Virus record (IMG/VR): IMGVR_UViG_3300013772_000005
Location: 1-64,000 of that record
Length of the DNA stretch: 64,000 nt
Strand: one strand, 5' to 3'
From: a virus
Both the position numbers and the translations under genes were made by a program. Below are positions 20,585-27,903 of the stretch, in pieces. Every line of letters starts with the position of its first letter. The stretch's first letter is position 1. Below the pieces are notes generated by a model. That model did not search any database and was not told the origin of the DNA. It saw only the letters and a program-made list of their open reading frames with translations.

Positions 20585-20896
20585 TTACTGGATGGCTGAT
20601 AGATCCGGCATGTCGAGCACGTTGGCACCGGCGATCAGCCGGTCGGCATAGTCTCTGAGCGCAAACGCCATGGCGTGGGTAACGTGGCGTCCTGGATGCT
20701 CGCTGAGCACCGGTGGCGAGATCACCGAAGCGATGAAGTAGCGCTCGCCCTCGATCATCTCGCGGGAAATTTCAATCGACAGCTTCAGTGTGACCGACGT
20801 GGCAACGTCCTTGGCACTTCGAGGTGGCCAGCAGCACACCACGCCGCGCTGGACTATGCACCCGCACGTTTGACAGAGAATCGGCGCCTGGCTCAT
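20585..20896 (-). CDS. Hypothetical zinc-binding protein, 103 aa
   Basis: ATG 20896 overlaps the helicase stop (ATGA), fixing the start. MSQAPILCQTCGCIVQRGVV then CCWPP gives a C-x2-C-x-C ... C-C zinc site in the first 25 residues. The rest is alpha/beta (VTLKLSIEISREMIEGERYF, MAFALRDYADRLIAGANVLD). It sits between helicase and primase, so a helper of the replisome is conceivable; no family known to me. Confidence 0.7.
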   Translation of the reverse strand: MSQAPILCQTCGCIVQRGVVCCWPPRSAKDVATSVTLKLSIEISREMIEGERYFIASVISPPVLSEHPGRHVTHAMAFALRDYADRLIAGANVLDMPDLSAIQ

Positions 20897-22302
20897 GTTG
20901 CCCTCCTGCTGCGCGTGCGCATCCACTCCGGCATGTCGTAGGGCTCGATGAAGCCGAGCGATGCCTTGTGGAAAATCATGCGCTCAAAGTCGGTGATCAG
21001 CCGCACCGTCTTGTCGGCCGGGCTGTTTCGGTAGATATCGGCGTGCAGCCGCATGATGCCCATCTCTTTCTCGCGTGGCGTTTGGTTGAGCGAGCAGAGA
21101 AAATCAGCGATGCGCACCTTCTCGAAAGTTTCCGAAATGTCGGCGCCACGAAGGATGCCTTCTTTCGACGGCATGTCCTTTGGCCGCTGCGCCTGGCTTG
21201 CCGTCCAGACCGCCATCTTGCGCATCAGCGCCAGCCGCTTCAGCTCGCGGTAGACCGAGCGCTGATTCAACCGCTCGTCACGCACCTTCTCCCGAGGCTG
21301 GAGCAAGTCGGCGTAGTCGATGACGCAGAGCGACGGCGTGAAGCCGCGTCGGTCAAGCTCTTTACATTTCGTCTCGATGTCGGTCGTCGTGTATTCCCAG
21401 TGCTTGTTGAACGGCACGACGAAGAGCCAGTTTTTCAGCCGCACCTTGACGCGGTCGAGCAGCCGCTGCTCGTCGTCGCTCAGGTCGTCGGTGGTGATGC
21501 GCTCTTCCGGGATGCCAGTGATCCGCGACTGGTAGCGCATCGTCGTCGTCTCGGTAGCGCCCTCGGCGGCGAAGTGAACCACGCGGCCCATCTTCATCAG
21601 AGCGCAGATCGCCCCCATGTGAATGAGCGCTACCGTCTTGCCCTTCTTCGGCTCTGCCAGGATGACGCCAAACTCGCCTTCGAGCCGCGAGAGCCCACCG
21701 CGAAGAATCTGGTCGAGCGGTGGGATGCCGGTGGGGATGCGGTCGGTGGTGAGCACCCGCTGATTGACGAAGCGGCGGCGCATCTTCTCGAAGTCGCCGA
21801 TGCCGATGATCTCGTCGTCGTCGAAGGTGATCGAATAGATGTGGTTGATCGACTCCATCACGAACGTGTACGCCTCGGCGGTCTTGCCGGCGTTGTAGAA
21901 GGTCTGCCCGGTGGCGAAGAGGTCGGAAAAACTTGCCCGCTTGGCAAACTCACCGAGCTTGCTTTTGACGTAGTCAGGGTCTTCGATCTCCTGCTTTCGC
22001 ACCTTGCCGATGAAGCTTCTGAACATGCGCCGCTTGTGGCGCTCGACGCCCTGGAGCTGCACCTCGATCTCGGGAGCTGACGGCACGCCGCCATTCTTCA
22101 GGTACTTCTCTCTGATCGCCTGGAAGAGCCACTTGTGGGCGTCGCTATAGAGGTGCTCGGGAGCGATATATTTCACGGCCTTGTCGGTGAAGCTCAAGTC
22201 TTTGAGCATCATCGCCAACATGACTTCTTGAAAGTCGGGACCGAAGGAGAAGGGGATCAAGCTCAAGGTTTCACCGCGCCGTGTCGAAAGGGTGACTGGC
22301 AA
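20893..22302 (-). CDS. DnaB-like replicative DNA helicase
   Basis: 469 aa. The N-terminal helical domain (VMLAMMLKDLSFTDKAVKYI, LYSDAHKWLFQAIREKYLKN) matches DnaB-N. The RecA-like core has PTGIPPLDQILRGGLSRLEG, a Walker A variant AEPKKGKT, LCVIDYADLLQP (Walker B) and WTASQAQRP (motif H3). Unwinds DNA at the fork together with the primase at 19507. The start is uncertain: TTG 22302 gives the longest frame but has a poor ribosome site; TTG 22266 after GGTGA is an alternative. Confidence 0.88.
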   Translation of the reverse strand: MPVTLSTRRGETLSLIPFSFGPDFQEVMLAMMLKDLSFTDKAVKYIAPEHLYSDAHKWLFQAIREKYLKNGGVPSAPEIEVQLQGVERHKRRMFRSFIGKVRKQEIEDPDYVKSKLGEFAKRASFSDLFATGQTFYNAGKTAEAYTFVMESINHIYSITFDDDEIIGIGDFEKMRRRFVNQRVLTTDRIPTGIPPLDQILRGGLSRLEGEFGVILAEPKKGKTVALIHMGAICALMKMGRVVHFAAEGATETTTMRYQSRITGIPEERITTDDLSDDEQRLLDRVKVRLKNWLFVVPFNKHWEYTTTDIETKCKELDRRGFTPSLCVIDYADLLQPREKVRDERLNQRSVYRELKRLALMRKMAVWTASQAQRPKDMPSKEGILRGADISETFEKVRIADFLCSLNQTPREKEMGIMRLHADIYRNSPADKTVRLITDFERMIFHKASLGFIEPYDMPEWMRTRSRRAT

Positions 22303-22359
22303 TCCCAGCGTAGACCTACTGTTTCATGGCGGCCTCGTCTTAGACGGGGCCGTCGTCTT

Positions 22360-22905
22360 TCAATCCTCGTCTGGCAGCCGCCATTCATCCGCTGCTTTTC
22401 GCTGATAAGCGTCTTCATCGATCTCGGTGAGCACTTCTTCCGCGTGCTTGGCGAAGAAGTCGAGGCCGTTGGCGCAAAGCATGTTGAGCGACAGCGAGTA
22501 GCGGGACTTGGCGTAGGCGCGGTGACCGCAGGCGATGAAGATGTCGGTGTCGATCTGGTTTTCCTGACAGATGGCGTTGACCGTTTCCATCATCGAGATC
22601 TGCGACGGCGTCTTCGGCACCCAGGTAAACTCGTAGTCGTGCTTGGCGTAGCGCTCGCGCCAGTAGTTCCAGCTATCGACGAATGGACGCAAGCTTTTCA
22701 GCCGCTCGTCGGTTTCCCAACGCTTGATCAGACGCGCCGTTATTATCTGGCCAGTCGTCTGATTGACCTTCAGCATGTCGCGCGAGACGGCTTCAAACGC
22801 CAGCGTTGCGTTGCGTTTTCTAACGATCTCGGCGGCAAGCTCGGCGTTTATACCGATAGGCTCAGTCCGCGCAATTTCAACTTGCGCCGTATGCGGTGCA
22901 AACAT
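22360..22905 (-). CDS. Hypothetical protein, 181 aa
   Basis: ATG 22905 has GAGGTG six bases upstream and lies 58 bases inside the end of the sigma-like gene, in another frame. The protein is alpha/beta (IVRKRNATLAFEAVSRDMLK, HDYEFTWVPKTPSQISMMET, ALKYSLSLN-like segments). It includes DIFIACGHRAYAKSRYSLSL, with two cysteines. No recognised family. After its stop an imperfect GGCC-CGTC/GACG-GGCC hairpin (22332-22351) may end or slow transcription before the helicase gene. Confidence 0.65.
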   Translation of the reverse strand: MFAPHTAQVEIARTEPIGINAELAAEIVRKRNATLAFEAVSRDMLKVNQTTGQIITARLIKRWETDERLKSLRPFVDSWNYWRERYAKHDYEFTWVPKTPSQISMMETVNAICQENQIDTDIFIACGHRAYAKSRYSLSLNMLCANGLDFFAKHAEEVLTEIDEDAYQRKAADEWRLPDED

Positions 22906-23384
22906 AGGACCACCTCGTGACGTGCTTCGACAGGGGTACGCTTGCGCGTTTGATACTCGGCCACGAGGACGTCGATGCAGCCACCTGATTTCAGGTGCGA
23001 CAGCACGTGGTACTCGCGGTCATTCAGGATCTTCTTCAAGGTCAGCACTTCCGTTAGCTGTTCGGTCGGATCTTCAGTCGCTTGAAGGTCCGCCACCTGC
23101 GTCATCTTCTCGCCAGGAAAGGTCAGCTCCGGCCGGCATTGCCGGTGAGCTTTCCGGTGCAGCTCGATCATCCGGTTGCGGATGCACACGGTGATATACG
23201 TCTCGATCTTGGCGTTCTTCCCCGTCTGGTACGTGCGGATCGCCTTCCACGCAGCAATGCGCGCCTCATTGATCAGGTCGTCGCTGACCTCAATGTGGCG
23301 CGCAGTGGTGAAGTGCTTTGTGTACTTGAGTGCCGCAGCACGGATGAGGGCATCATGGTGGGCGAGCAGACGATTCAAGTCCAT
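22848..23384 (-). CDS. Sigma-70-family RNA polymerase sigma factor
   Basis: 178 aa. Region 2 is visible at about residues 30-78 (DDLINEARIAAWKAIRTYQT, IETYITVCIRNRMIELHRK), with the helix order of -10 recognition in small sigma factors. Region 4 is at about 120-172 (LNDREYHVLSHLKSGGCIDV, then EARHEVVLCLHRIRRKLK), a helix-turn-helix for the -35 box. No region 1 or 3 is obvious, as in group IV or phage sigma factors. ATG 23384 follows a TTTAAATCGGAG leader. It is the natural candidate to read the seven sigma-28-like promoters in this window. Confidence 0.75.
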   Translation of the reverse strand: MDLNRLLAHHDALIRAAALKYTKHFTTARHIEVSDDLINEARIAAWKAIRTYQTGKNAKIETYITVCIRNRMIELHRKAHRQCRPELTFPGEKMTQVADLQATEDPTEQLTEVLTLKKILNDREYHVLSHLKSGGCIDVLVAEYQTRKRTPVEARHEVVLCLHRIRRKLKLRGLSLSV

Positions 23385-23389
23385 AACGG

Positions 23390-23401
23390 CTCCGATTTAA
23401 A
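23390..23401 (-). promoter_or_regulatory. TTTAAATCGGAG translation leader
   Basis: Sits six bases before the sigma-factor ATG at 23384 and 12 bases after the helicase stop, with no promoter element between. Confidence 0.6.
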
Positions 23402-23412
23402 CTTCGCTGGGA

Positions 23413-24315
23413 TCAGTCCTCGATTGTAACTCTAAATGCCCGCTCGCTCCTATAGTGCTCGATCCGCGTCTCGCTGTGATCACGCAGGTACTTATTTCCC
23501 TGGATCAAAAAATCGTAGACCTCGGCCTTGTCTTTGCCAAGCGCGACGCTTTCGGCAAAGGTCTGCGCGCCCTTGGCAAGGCGAAGCGCCCGACCGACTC
23601 CCTGTTTCGTTTGGATCTCTGACTCTTGTAGCCGAGCGTTCACGAGCACGTCAATCGACGCAATGTCCTGGCCCTCGCCAAAGATGTTAGTAGCGATCAT
23701 GCACGGGATTTTTTTCTCGGCGAAGTCGCGCTTGACTTTGGCCCGCAGTTCGAGCGGGTCATCACCCGAGACGAAAACACCGTCTCCGGCCAGCATGGCC
23801 TCGATCAGCTTGCCGTGCTCGATCTGACGCACGAGCACCAGCACTTGCTTCTTCTCGTCGCGGATTTTCTTTCTGGCGATCGACGCCACGAGCGCGTTGA
23901 AGGCGGGATCAGCCGCCATGAACGAGTAGGCGTCTTTGTAGGAAAACTTTGACGCGAGCCGAATGCGGTAATTGACCGCGTGGACGTGCGCCGGCACGAG
24001 ATAGCCTTCTTCGATTAGGTCGCTGGTCGTCTTCTTCATCAGCACGTTGGACAGGACACCGAGCATCATCATGTCTTTGTTGTCGGTGCGCACGAGCGTG
24101 CCGGTGAAACCATAGCGCCAGTACGCCATCGACGTGACGGCGTTGAGCGTCAGGTAGCTGTCGGCAGCCGAGTTGGATACGAGCAGGCCATTGGCCACAT
24201 AATTATGCGTGTCCTCCACTTCTAGGTCGTAGACGTGCTCGCTGTCTGGCTTAACGTCTTCGACGGAAACAACGGTGCCACGGAAGAGCCCTCTGGTATC
24301 CTGACAATTCGCCAT
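23413..24315 (-). CDS. UvsW-like helicase C-terminal part, headed by a C-intein
   Basis: 300 aa from ATG 24315, which has a perfect GGAGGT six bases upstream. Residues 1-48 are a C-intein: block F EHVYDLEVEDTHNYVANGLL and block G ending V-S-N48, followed by Ser49 as the +1 extein residue. The remainder is the second RecA domain of an SF2 helicase (YGFTGTLVRTDNKDM for motif III, IATNIFGEGQDI for motif V, QGVGRALR for motif VI). Joined to the N-part by splicing, the sequence at the junction would read DEFHHC-SAADSY, the normal continuation of motif II. Usual penultimate His is Ser47 here. Confidence 0.8.
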   Translation of the reverse strand: MANCQDTRGLFRGTVVSVEDVKPDSEHVYDLEVEDTHNYVANGLLVSNSAADSYLTLNAVTSMAYWRYGFTGTLVRTDNKDMMMLGVLSNVLMKKTTSDLIEEGYLVPAHVHAVNYRIRLASKFSYKDAYSFMAADPAFNALVASIARKKIRDEKKQVLVLVRQIEHGKLIEAMLAGDGVFVSGDDPLELRAKVKRDFAEKKIPCMIATNIFGEGQDIASIDVLVNARLQESEIQTKQGVGRALRLAKGAQTFAESVALGKDKAEVYDFLIQGNKYLRDHSETRIEHYRSERAFRVTIED

Positions 24316-25025
24316 CCCAGTACCTCCAATCTTTTGTTTTTACGCTCATCAGCCGCTTGCCGCCGCTTGTGGCTCGTACCGTCGATCTCAACGGCGATCT
24401 TGTCTTTCACGAATGCCACGTCGATCTTGTAGTGATAGGGCCGCTGTCCATCTTTCAAAGCGACAACGTGTTCGGCGATAGCGTCAGGCCAAAGCGCCAA
24501 GCATGCCCGCTGTGTCGGCGTCAACTCACCGCCATTGCCGAATTGACCACGCCCATAAGGATTGTATTCACCGCGTGCCATTTTCTCGCGCAGCTTGGCG
24601 GCTTGACCAGCGCGCACCTCTGGTGAGCGATTGGTGTTATTTTTTGCGGCACGTTTAGAAAGGTGTTCCCGATAAGATCGGTTCGCACTTCGATGACGCA
24701 TGGCATCTATACGCGGAGTGTAGCCAAGGATGATCTGATCGCCTGGCACAAGCTCACCGGCTTTAATCTTGCCGAGAGCCGTAAAGATCTCGTGATTGGC
24801 TGTGACCGTGATCTCGCGGATCTTCCCATCTTCATCTTGCACGCGAACCCGCTTCATTGGCGGCGCCGGATAACGAAAGGCGTTGACGACACGCTTTGAT
24901 TCCCATGCGACACCTGTCCACGATTTTACTCTGGTGCGTCGTTCACCGGCCATGAAGCGATCATAGACTTCTTCAATCGAGCGATACGTCCCATAGGCAT
25001 CTGATATCTGTGTATTTTTTTCGCA
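24172..25025 (-). mobile_element. Intein with Vsr/DUF559-like nuclease, possibly split
   Basis: The intein begins at Cys (codon 25023-25025; block A CEKNTQISDAYGTYRSIEEV) and has block B ITVTANHEIFTALGKIKAGE. In place of a LAGLIDADG domain it carries a PD-(D/E)XK-like nuclease related to Vsr/DUF559 (YHYKIDVAFVKDKIAVEIDG, then RLEVLGWRIVRIPEG). The C-terminal splicing blocks lie in the next frame, ending at Asn (24172-24174). The break falls near 24280-24315. Vsr-like nucleases are known partners of fractured, split-intein genes in phages. The insertion point is inside motif II, a typical intein site. Confidence 0.8.
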
Positions 25026-25667
25026 ACAATGATGAAACTCGTCGATCATCAGCATGTGGAAACGCTGAAGCTGCTCGGGCTTGGCGCGCGGGATCTGGTG
25101 AATGTTGACGACGACGACCGGATAGTCGCCCTTGAGATCACCGCCGATCACGCCGTGCTTCGCATCTAGCCAGTAGGCGAAGTCGTCGGTGAGCTGCTCT
25201 TTGAGTCCCTTGTCAGGGACGACGACAAGCGTGGGGACGCGCCGCGCGTGAATGGTCATCGCCTGCATGATCGACTTACCGCCACCGGTGCCGACGACAC
25301 CGACGCCGCGCACACGCTCATCGGTGATTGCTTTCCACTCGCTCTGATGCGGCCGTGGTCGAAGGTCGGCTCTGAGCTTGAAGGTGAGCGATGGCTCCGG
25401 CTTCACGCGCAGGTCTTCGATCTTGTAATCGCTGATGCCCTGCTCTTTCAGGTAGCCGAGGACGGCAGCGGTGAGACCAGCCGGAAAAGAGCCGTCCTTC
25501 TTCATCAGGCGCTTGCGTCCGTCCCAGGCGCCCGGTGGCAGCCGTCGCATGGCGAAATGACTGTTGGGGACGTCAAAGCTCAGGAGATCGCTCACGCCTT
25601 TCATGACCAACGGCGGGGCAGCGATACGGGTGACGGCGTTTTTGATCTGAAGCGTGACGAGAGACAT
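24222..25667 (-). CDS. UvsW-like helicase N-terminal part plus N-intein and nuclease
   Basis: 481 aa from ATG 25667, chosen because CGGAG of the TTTAAATCGGAG leader is just upstream. Residues 1-214 are the N-extein: LRPHQ-like Q motif (LRPRPHQSEWKAI), motif I GTGGGKS (126-132), motif Ia LVVVPDKGL and motif II DEFHH (209-213). Residues 215 onward are the N-intein and nuclease domain, ending out of frame (SSVAPLFPSKTLSQTASTST) where the C-part starts. SF2 helicases of this type remodel recombination and replication forks. The product would be inactive unless spliced to the 23413..24315 product. Confidence 0.8.
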   Translation of the reverse strand: MSLVTLQIKNAVTRIAAPPLVMKGVSDLLSFDVPNSHFAMRRLPPGAWDGRKRLMKKDGSFPAGLTAAVLGYLKEQGISDYKIEDLRVKPEPSLTFKLRADLRPRPHQSEWKAITDERVRGVGVVGTGGGKSIMQAMTIHARRVPTLVVVPDKGLKEQLTDDFAYWLDAKHGVIGGDLKGDYPVVVVNIHQIPRAKPEQLQRFHMLMIDEFHHCCEKNTQISDAYGTYRSIEEVYDRFMAGERRTRVKSWTGVAWESKRVVNAFRYPAPPMKRVRVQDEDGKIREITVTANHEIFTALGKIKAGELVPGDQIILGYTPRIDAMRHRSANRSYREHLSKRAAKNNTNRSPEVRAGQAAKLREKMARGEYNPYGRGQFGNGGELTPTQRACLALWPDAIAEHVVALKDGQRPYHYKIDVAFVKDKIAVEIDGTSHKRRQAADERKNKRLEVLGWRIVRIPEGSSVAPLFPSKTLSQTASTSTT

Positions 25668-26014
25668 AAGGCTCCGATTTAAAGACACATAGGCAGCTTC
25701 ACCGGTGAAGCTGATCGTCGGGACACCAAGGGTTGCGTTGCTTACGTGTGGCTACCTGAATGAGAAAAGGAATGGCAAGAGGAAACAGCAAGTACCGAGA
25801 ATGCCAGAAGCCCACTTGCTTTCGCAGGCGGGCTTCGTTGGCACTTTTAACGGCGTGCTCGGCATCAGGGAAGTGCTAACCGGGCCAAGGAAGGCGCCGC
25901 TCCCACCCACTGATTATCTGGCATTACCAGCGGGGGACTTATTCTGTGTGGCGTGAGCCACTGAAGCCAGAAAGTCGCCCTTCAGCCTTACTATGCAGCC
26001 TTCGGCCGGTCAAC
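25668..26014. other. Intergenic region upstream of the helicase
   Basis: About 350 bases. Next to the helicase start is the leader TTTAAATCGGAG (25672-25683), then a perfect 20-bp palindrome CAGCTTCACCGGTGAAGCTG (25694-25713), which could be an operator. An imperfect hairpin with GAAGCCC/GGGCTTC arms (25808-25837) may terminate transcription from the lysis genes. The sigma-28-like element is absent here. A plus-strand frame (25705-25956) has no ribosome site and I do not call it. Confidence 0.5.
25672..25683 (-). promoter_or_regulatory. TTTAAATCGGAG translation leader
   Basis: Before the UvsW-like helicase ATG at 25667; decides that start over the in-frame codon at 25688. Confidence 0.6.
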
Positions 26015-26158
26015 CTAAACGAGGTAGTAGTCCCAGGGATCGGCCTGCTCTTCAAAGTCAGGATCGAGCAGGTCGGCAGCGATATCTAAAGCCGTTGGCA
26101 TCAGCAGGCAAATACCGATGCCAGAGACCATGATCAGCCCACCGATGATGCGGTCCAC
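26015..26158 (-). CDS. Small membrane protein, 47 aa
   Basis: GTG 26158 shares one base with the stop of the upstream gene (TAGTG). MDRIIGGLIMVSGIGICLLM is one transmembrane segment; the tail is strongly acidic (LLDPDFEEQADPWDYYLV). It is the last gene of the lysis-region operon. A holin, antiholin or accessory membrane protein is possible. Confidence 0.6.
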   Translation of the reverse strand: MDRIIGGLIMVSGIGICLLMPTALDIAADLLDPDFEEQADPWDYYLV

Positions 26159-26613
26159 TAGGCGGCCTTTGGCGGGTCAACCGGAGAAGGCTTGACTGGC
26201 ATCGTGGCGCCGGTTGTCGGCGTGCCGAAGCCGAATTTGCCGATGAGCCAGCCGATCATTTTGAGCGGGTAGGCCAGCATCTTCAGGCCCGGGTAGCGCT
26301 GCTCGATGAGACCGCCGCCGTTGCCCAGGATCTCGCTGAGTGTGCGGCAGATGATCAGGAGCAAGCCGAGAAGGCCAGCGACCTTGTTGCCGGTGGCCAT
26401 TTGGGCGATGTCTGCTCCGATGGCGGAAACCGGGATCTCAACGCAGTTGACGCCAGGGGTAGCCGGAGATGGGGCGGCCGGCGTCGGAGCGAACAGCGAG
26501 GCGATTAGGCCCATTCCCGGCGTGGTTGTGCCCACGGCCACGGAGGCGCCGGAGGCTTGCCCGAGGGCAAGTGCTGACTGCATGAGCACGAAGATCAGAA
26601 TAAGGGTTTTCAC
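26158..26613 (-). CDS. Secreted or membrane protein, holin candidate, 151 aa
   Basis: GTG 26613 is chosen over the longer frame because TAGGAGC lies five bases upstream and the resulting N-terminus is a clean signal sequence (MKTLILIFVLMQSALALGQA). A second hydrophobic segment lies mid-protein (NKVAGLLGLLLIICRTLSEI), and a third weaker one (MLAYPLKMIGWLIGKFGFG). The tail is proline-rich. It directly follows the endolysin gene, so a holin-like or pinholin-like role in lysis is the best guess. Confidence 0.55.
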   Translation of the reverse strand: MKTLILIFVLMQSALALGQASGASVAVGTTTPGMGLIASLFAPTPAAPSPATPGVNCVEIPVSAIGADIAQMATGNKVAGLLGLLLIICRTLSEILGNGGGLIEQRYPGLKMLAYPLKMIGWLIGKFGFGTPTTGATMPVKPSPVDPPKAA

Positions 26614-26621
26614 AAGCGCTC

Positions 26622-27092
26622 CTATGATGGTTTGCCAACGAGCTGGTCGATCTTTGACCACACCTTTGCATTTCCCCCCTTGGCGAAGAGCGCTTCCGCG
26701 TCGGGGAGGGCGAGGCCGAACGTCATTTCAAAATGGTCCATCTCAGAGAAGCTCTTGAAGTGCTTCCCCCAGAAGAAGCCGGCGTCGGTGAAGATCTTGC
26801 CCACCGCCGCGTAGTCACCCTCCCAGGTCCAGCGGTTGTGCTGATCCTTAAAGACGATGTCGCCGGCACAGCCGTAGCGGTGCCAGCTCGTTCCGACGTT
26901 GGCGTGCGTGACGACGGGGCCGGGAGTCGTGCGGCCTTGCGCGTAGAGCCACGCTTGCCGCTGATCAGCACGCAGCCCCTCAAAGAGAAAACAGTTGAGA
27001 CCGCTCTTCTCGCAGGTGAGCAGTGCGCCCGCCATCGCGGTGCGCACCTTCGGGTGAAGCGAGAGGATCGACTCGTTGCGCGTTGGCTCCAT
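26622..27092 (-). CDS. Endolysin, M15 (VanY/L-Ala-D-Glu) peptidase
   Basis: 156 aa from ATG 27092. The M15 signature is complete: EGLRADQRQAWLYAQGR, then SWHRYGCAGDI (zinc ligands His71 and Asp78) and EMDHFEM (catalytic Glu118, zinc ligand His120). It has no signal peptide, so it needs a holin for export. It cuts peptide cross-links in host peptidoglycan at lysis. Neighbours are the holin-like gene downstream and small genes upstream. Confidence 0.9.
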   Translation of the reverse strand: MEPTRNESILSLHPKVRTAMAGALLTCEKSGLNCFLFEGLRADQRQAWLYAQGRTTPGPVVTHANVGTSWHRYGCAGDIVFKDQHNRWTWEGDYAAVGKIFTDAGFFWGKHFKSFSEMDHFEMTFGLALPDAEALFAKGGNAKVWSKIDQLVGKPS

Positions 27093-27094
27093 GC

Positions 27095-27487
27095 TCAGCC
27101 CCCGACGAGTGACTTGAATTTCTTCATGCAAGCGATGGCGTGGGCAGTGGTCTGGTAGAGGTCGACGGCCAGCGGCAGCATCTCCTGAGCCATCGCCATG
27201 GCGTTGGTCTCGGGGACATCGAATTTTTCCATGAAGAGATTGGCCAGGCTGCTCACGAGCTGCGTGTTCGTCAGCAGATCCTTCAGCTCAGGCATCAGCT
27301 TCGTCCGGTCGATCGTCAGAAAGCCGTGCATGGCCTCGCTCGCCATGTTCAGCGCCTTGAAGTCCAAGAGCGAGAGATGCCCGTCGTTCAACATCTCGCC
27401 AGCCGCGTCGGCCAGCTCGGCGGTAAAGCCGACCAGTTTTTCGAGATCAGCATCGTTGCTTGCGGCCGGCACCGGAAGGTCAGACAT
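27095..27487 (-). CDS. Hypothetical helical protein, 130 aa
   Basis: ATG 27487, with AAGGAGCTTCC just upstream. All-helical (DLEKLVGFTAELADAAGEML, LKDLLTNTQLVSSLANLFME, AMAQEMLPLAVDLYQTTAHA). Related small helical proteins are found near lysis genes of large myoviruses, but I cannot assign a function. Confidence 0.65.
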   Translation of the reverse strand: MSDLPVPAASNDADLEKLVGFTAELADAAGEMLNDGHLSLLDFKALNMASEAMHGFLTIDRTKLMPELKDLLTNTQLVSSLANLFMEKFDVPETNAMAMAQEMLPLAVDLYQTTAHAIACMKKFKSLVGG

Positions 27488-27498
27488 GGAAGCTCCTT

Positions 27499-27903
27499 TT
27501 AGGTGTCGCTCGCACGAGCACGAGCGTCGATGACACGGAAGACGGCCGATAGTTGGCCCGAGACAGTGACGATTTTTTCGGTGAACGTGTGGATGGTGGT
27601 CTGTTGATTGTCGATGCGACCTTCCAGCCGCGTCAAGTTGTCCCGGGAGCCCTCGGCACGTTCTGCCACCTGCTTTAGCTCGACCGCCAGATTGCGATTC
27701 TCGCGAGCGATGTCTTCTTTGAATGAAGTTAGAGCGGTACGAACCGTATCGAGGTTTGTGGAAAGCCGCTGGATCAGGTCGATCGTGTCTTTCTTTTCCT
27801 TGGCGTCCACCCTCAGGTGGTAGGCCGCAAAGACACTGACGATCGTCCAGAAGCCGCTAACCATGGCGGCGATCAAGCCGCCCCATTCTTTGAGCCAAAG
27901 CAT
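27499..27903 (-). CDS. Membrane-anchored coiled-coil protein, spanin/holin candidate
   Basis: 134 aa from ATG 27903, overlapping the lipoprotein stop by one base (TGATG). MLWLKEWGGLIAAMVSGFWT then IVSVFAAYHL is one transmembrane anchor; the rest is a long coiled coil (IQRLSTNLDTVRTALTSFKE, LKQVAERAEGSRDNLTRLEG). An inner-membrane anchor with a periplasmic coil is the design of i-spanins and of some phage holin-associated proteins; the topology is not proven. Confidence 0.6.
   Translation of the reverse strand: MLWLKEWGGLIAAMVSGFWTIVSVFAAYHLRVDAKEKKDTIDLIQRLSTNLDTVRTALTSFKEDIARENRNLAVELKQVAERAEGSRDNLTRLEGRIDNQQTTIHTFTEKIVTVSGQLSAVFRVIDARARASDT

Noticed and set aside
20824-22080. Long plus-strand open frame opposite the DnaB-like helicase
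   Set aside because: The minus strand encodes all helicase motifs; the plus frame has His/Arg/Leu-rich sequence without a fold.
25705-25956. 83-codon plus-strand frame upstream of the helicase
   Set aside because: No ribosome site, opposite direction to its surroundings, and it starts inside the palindrome.
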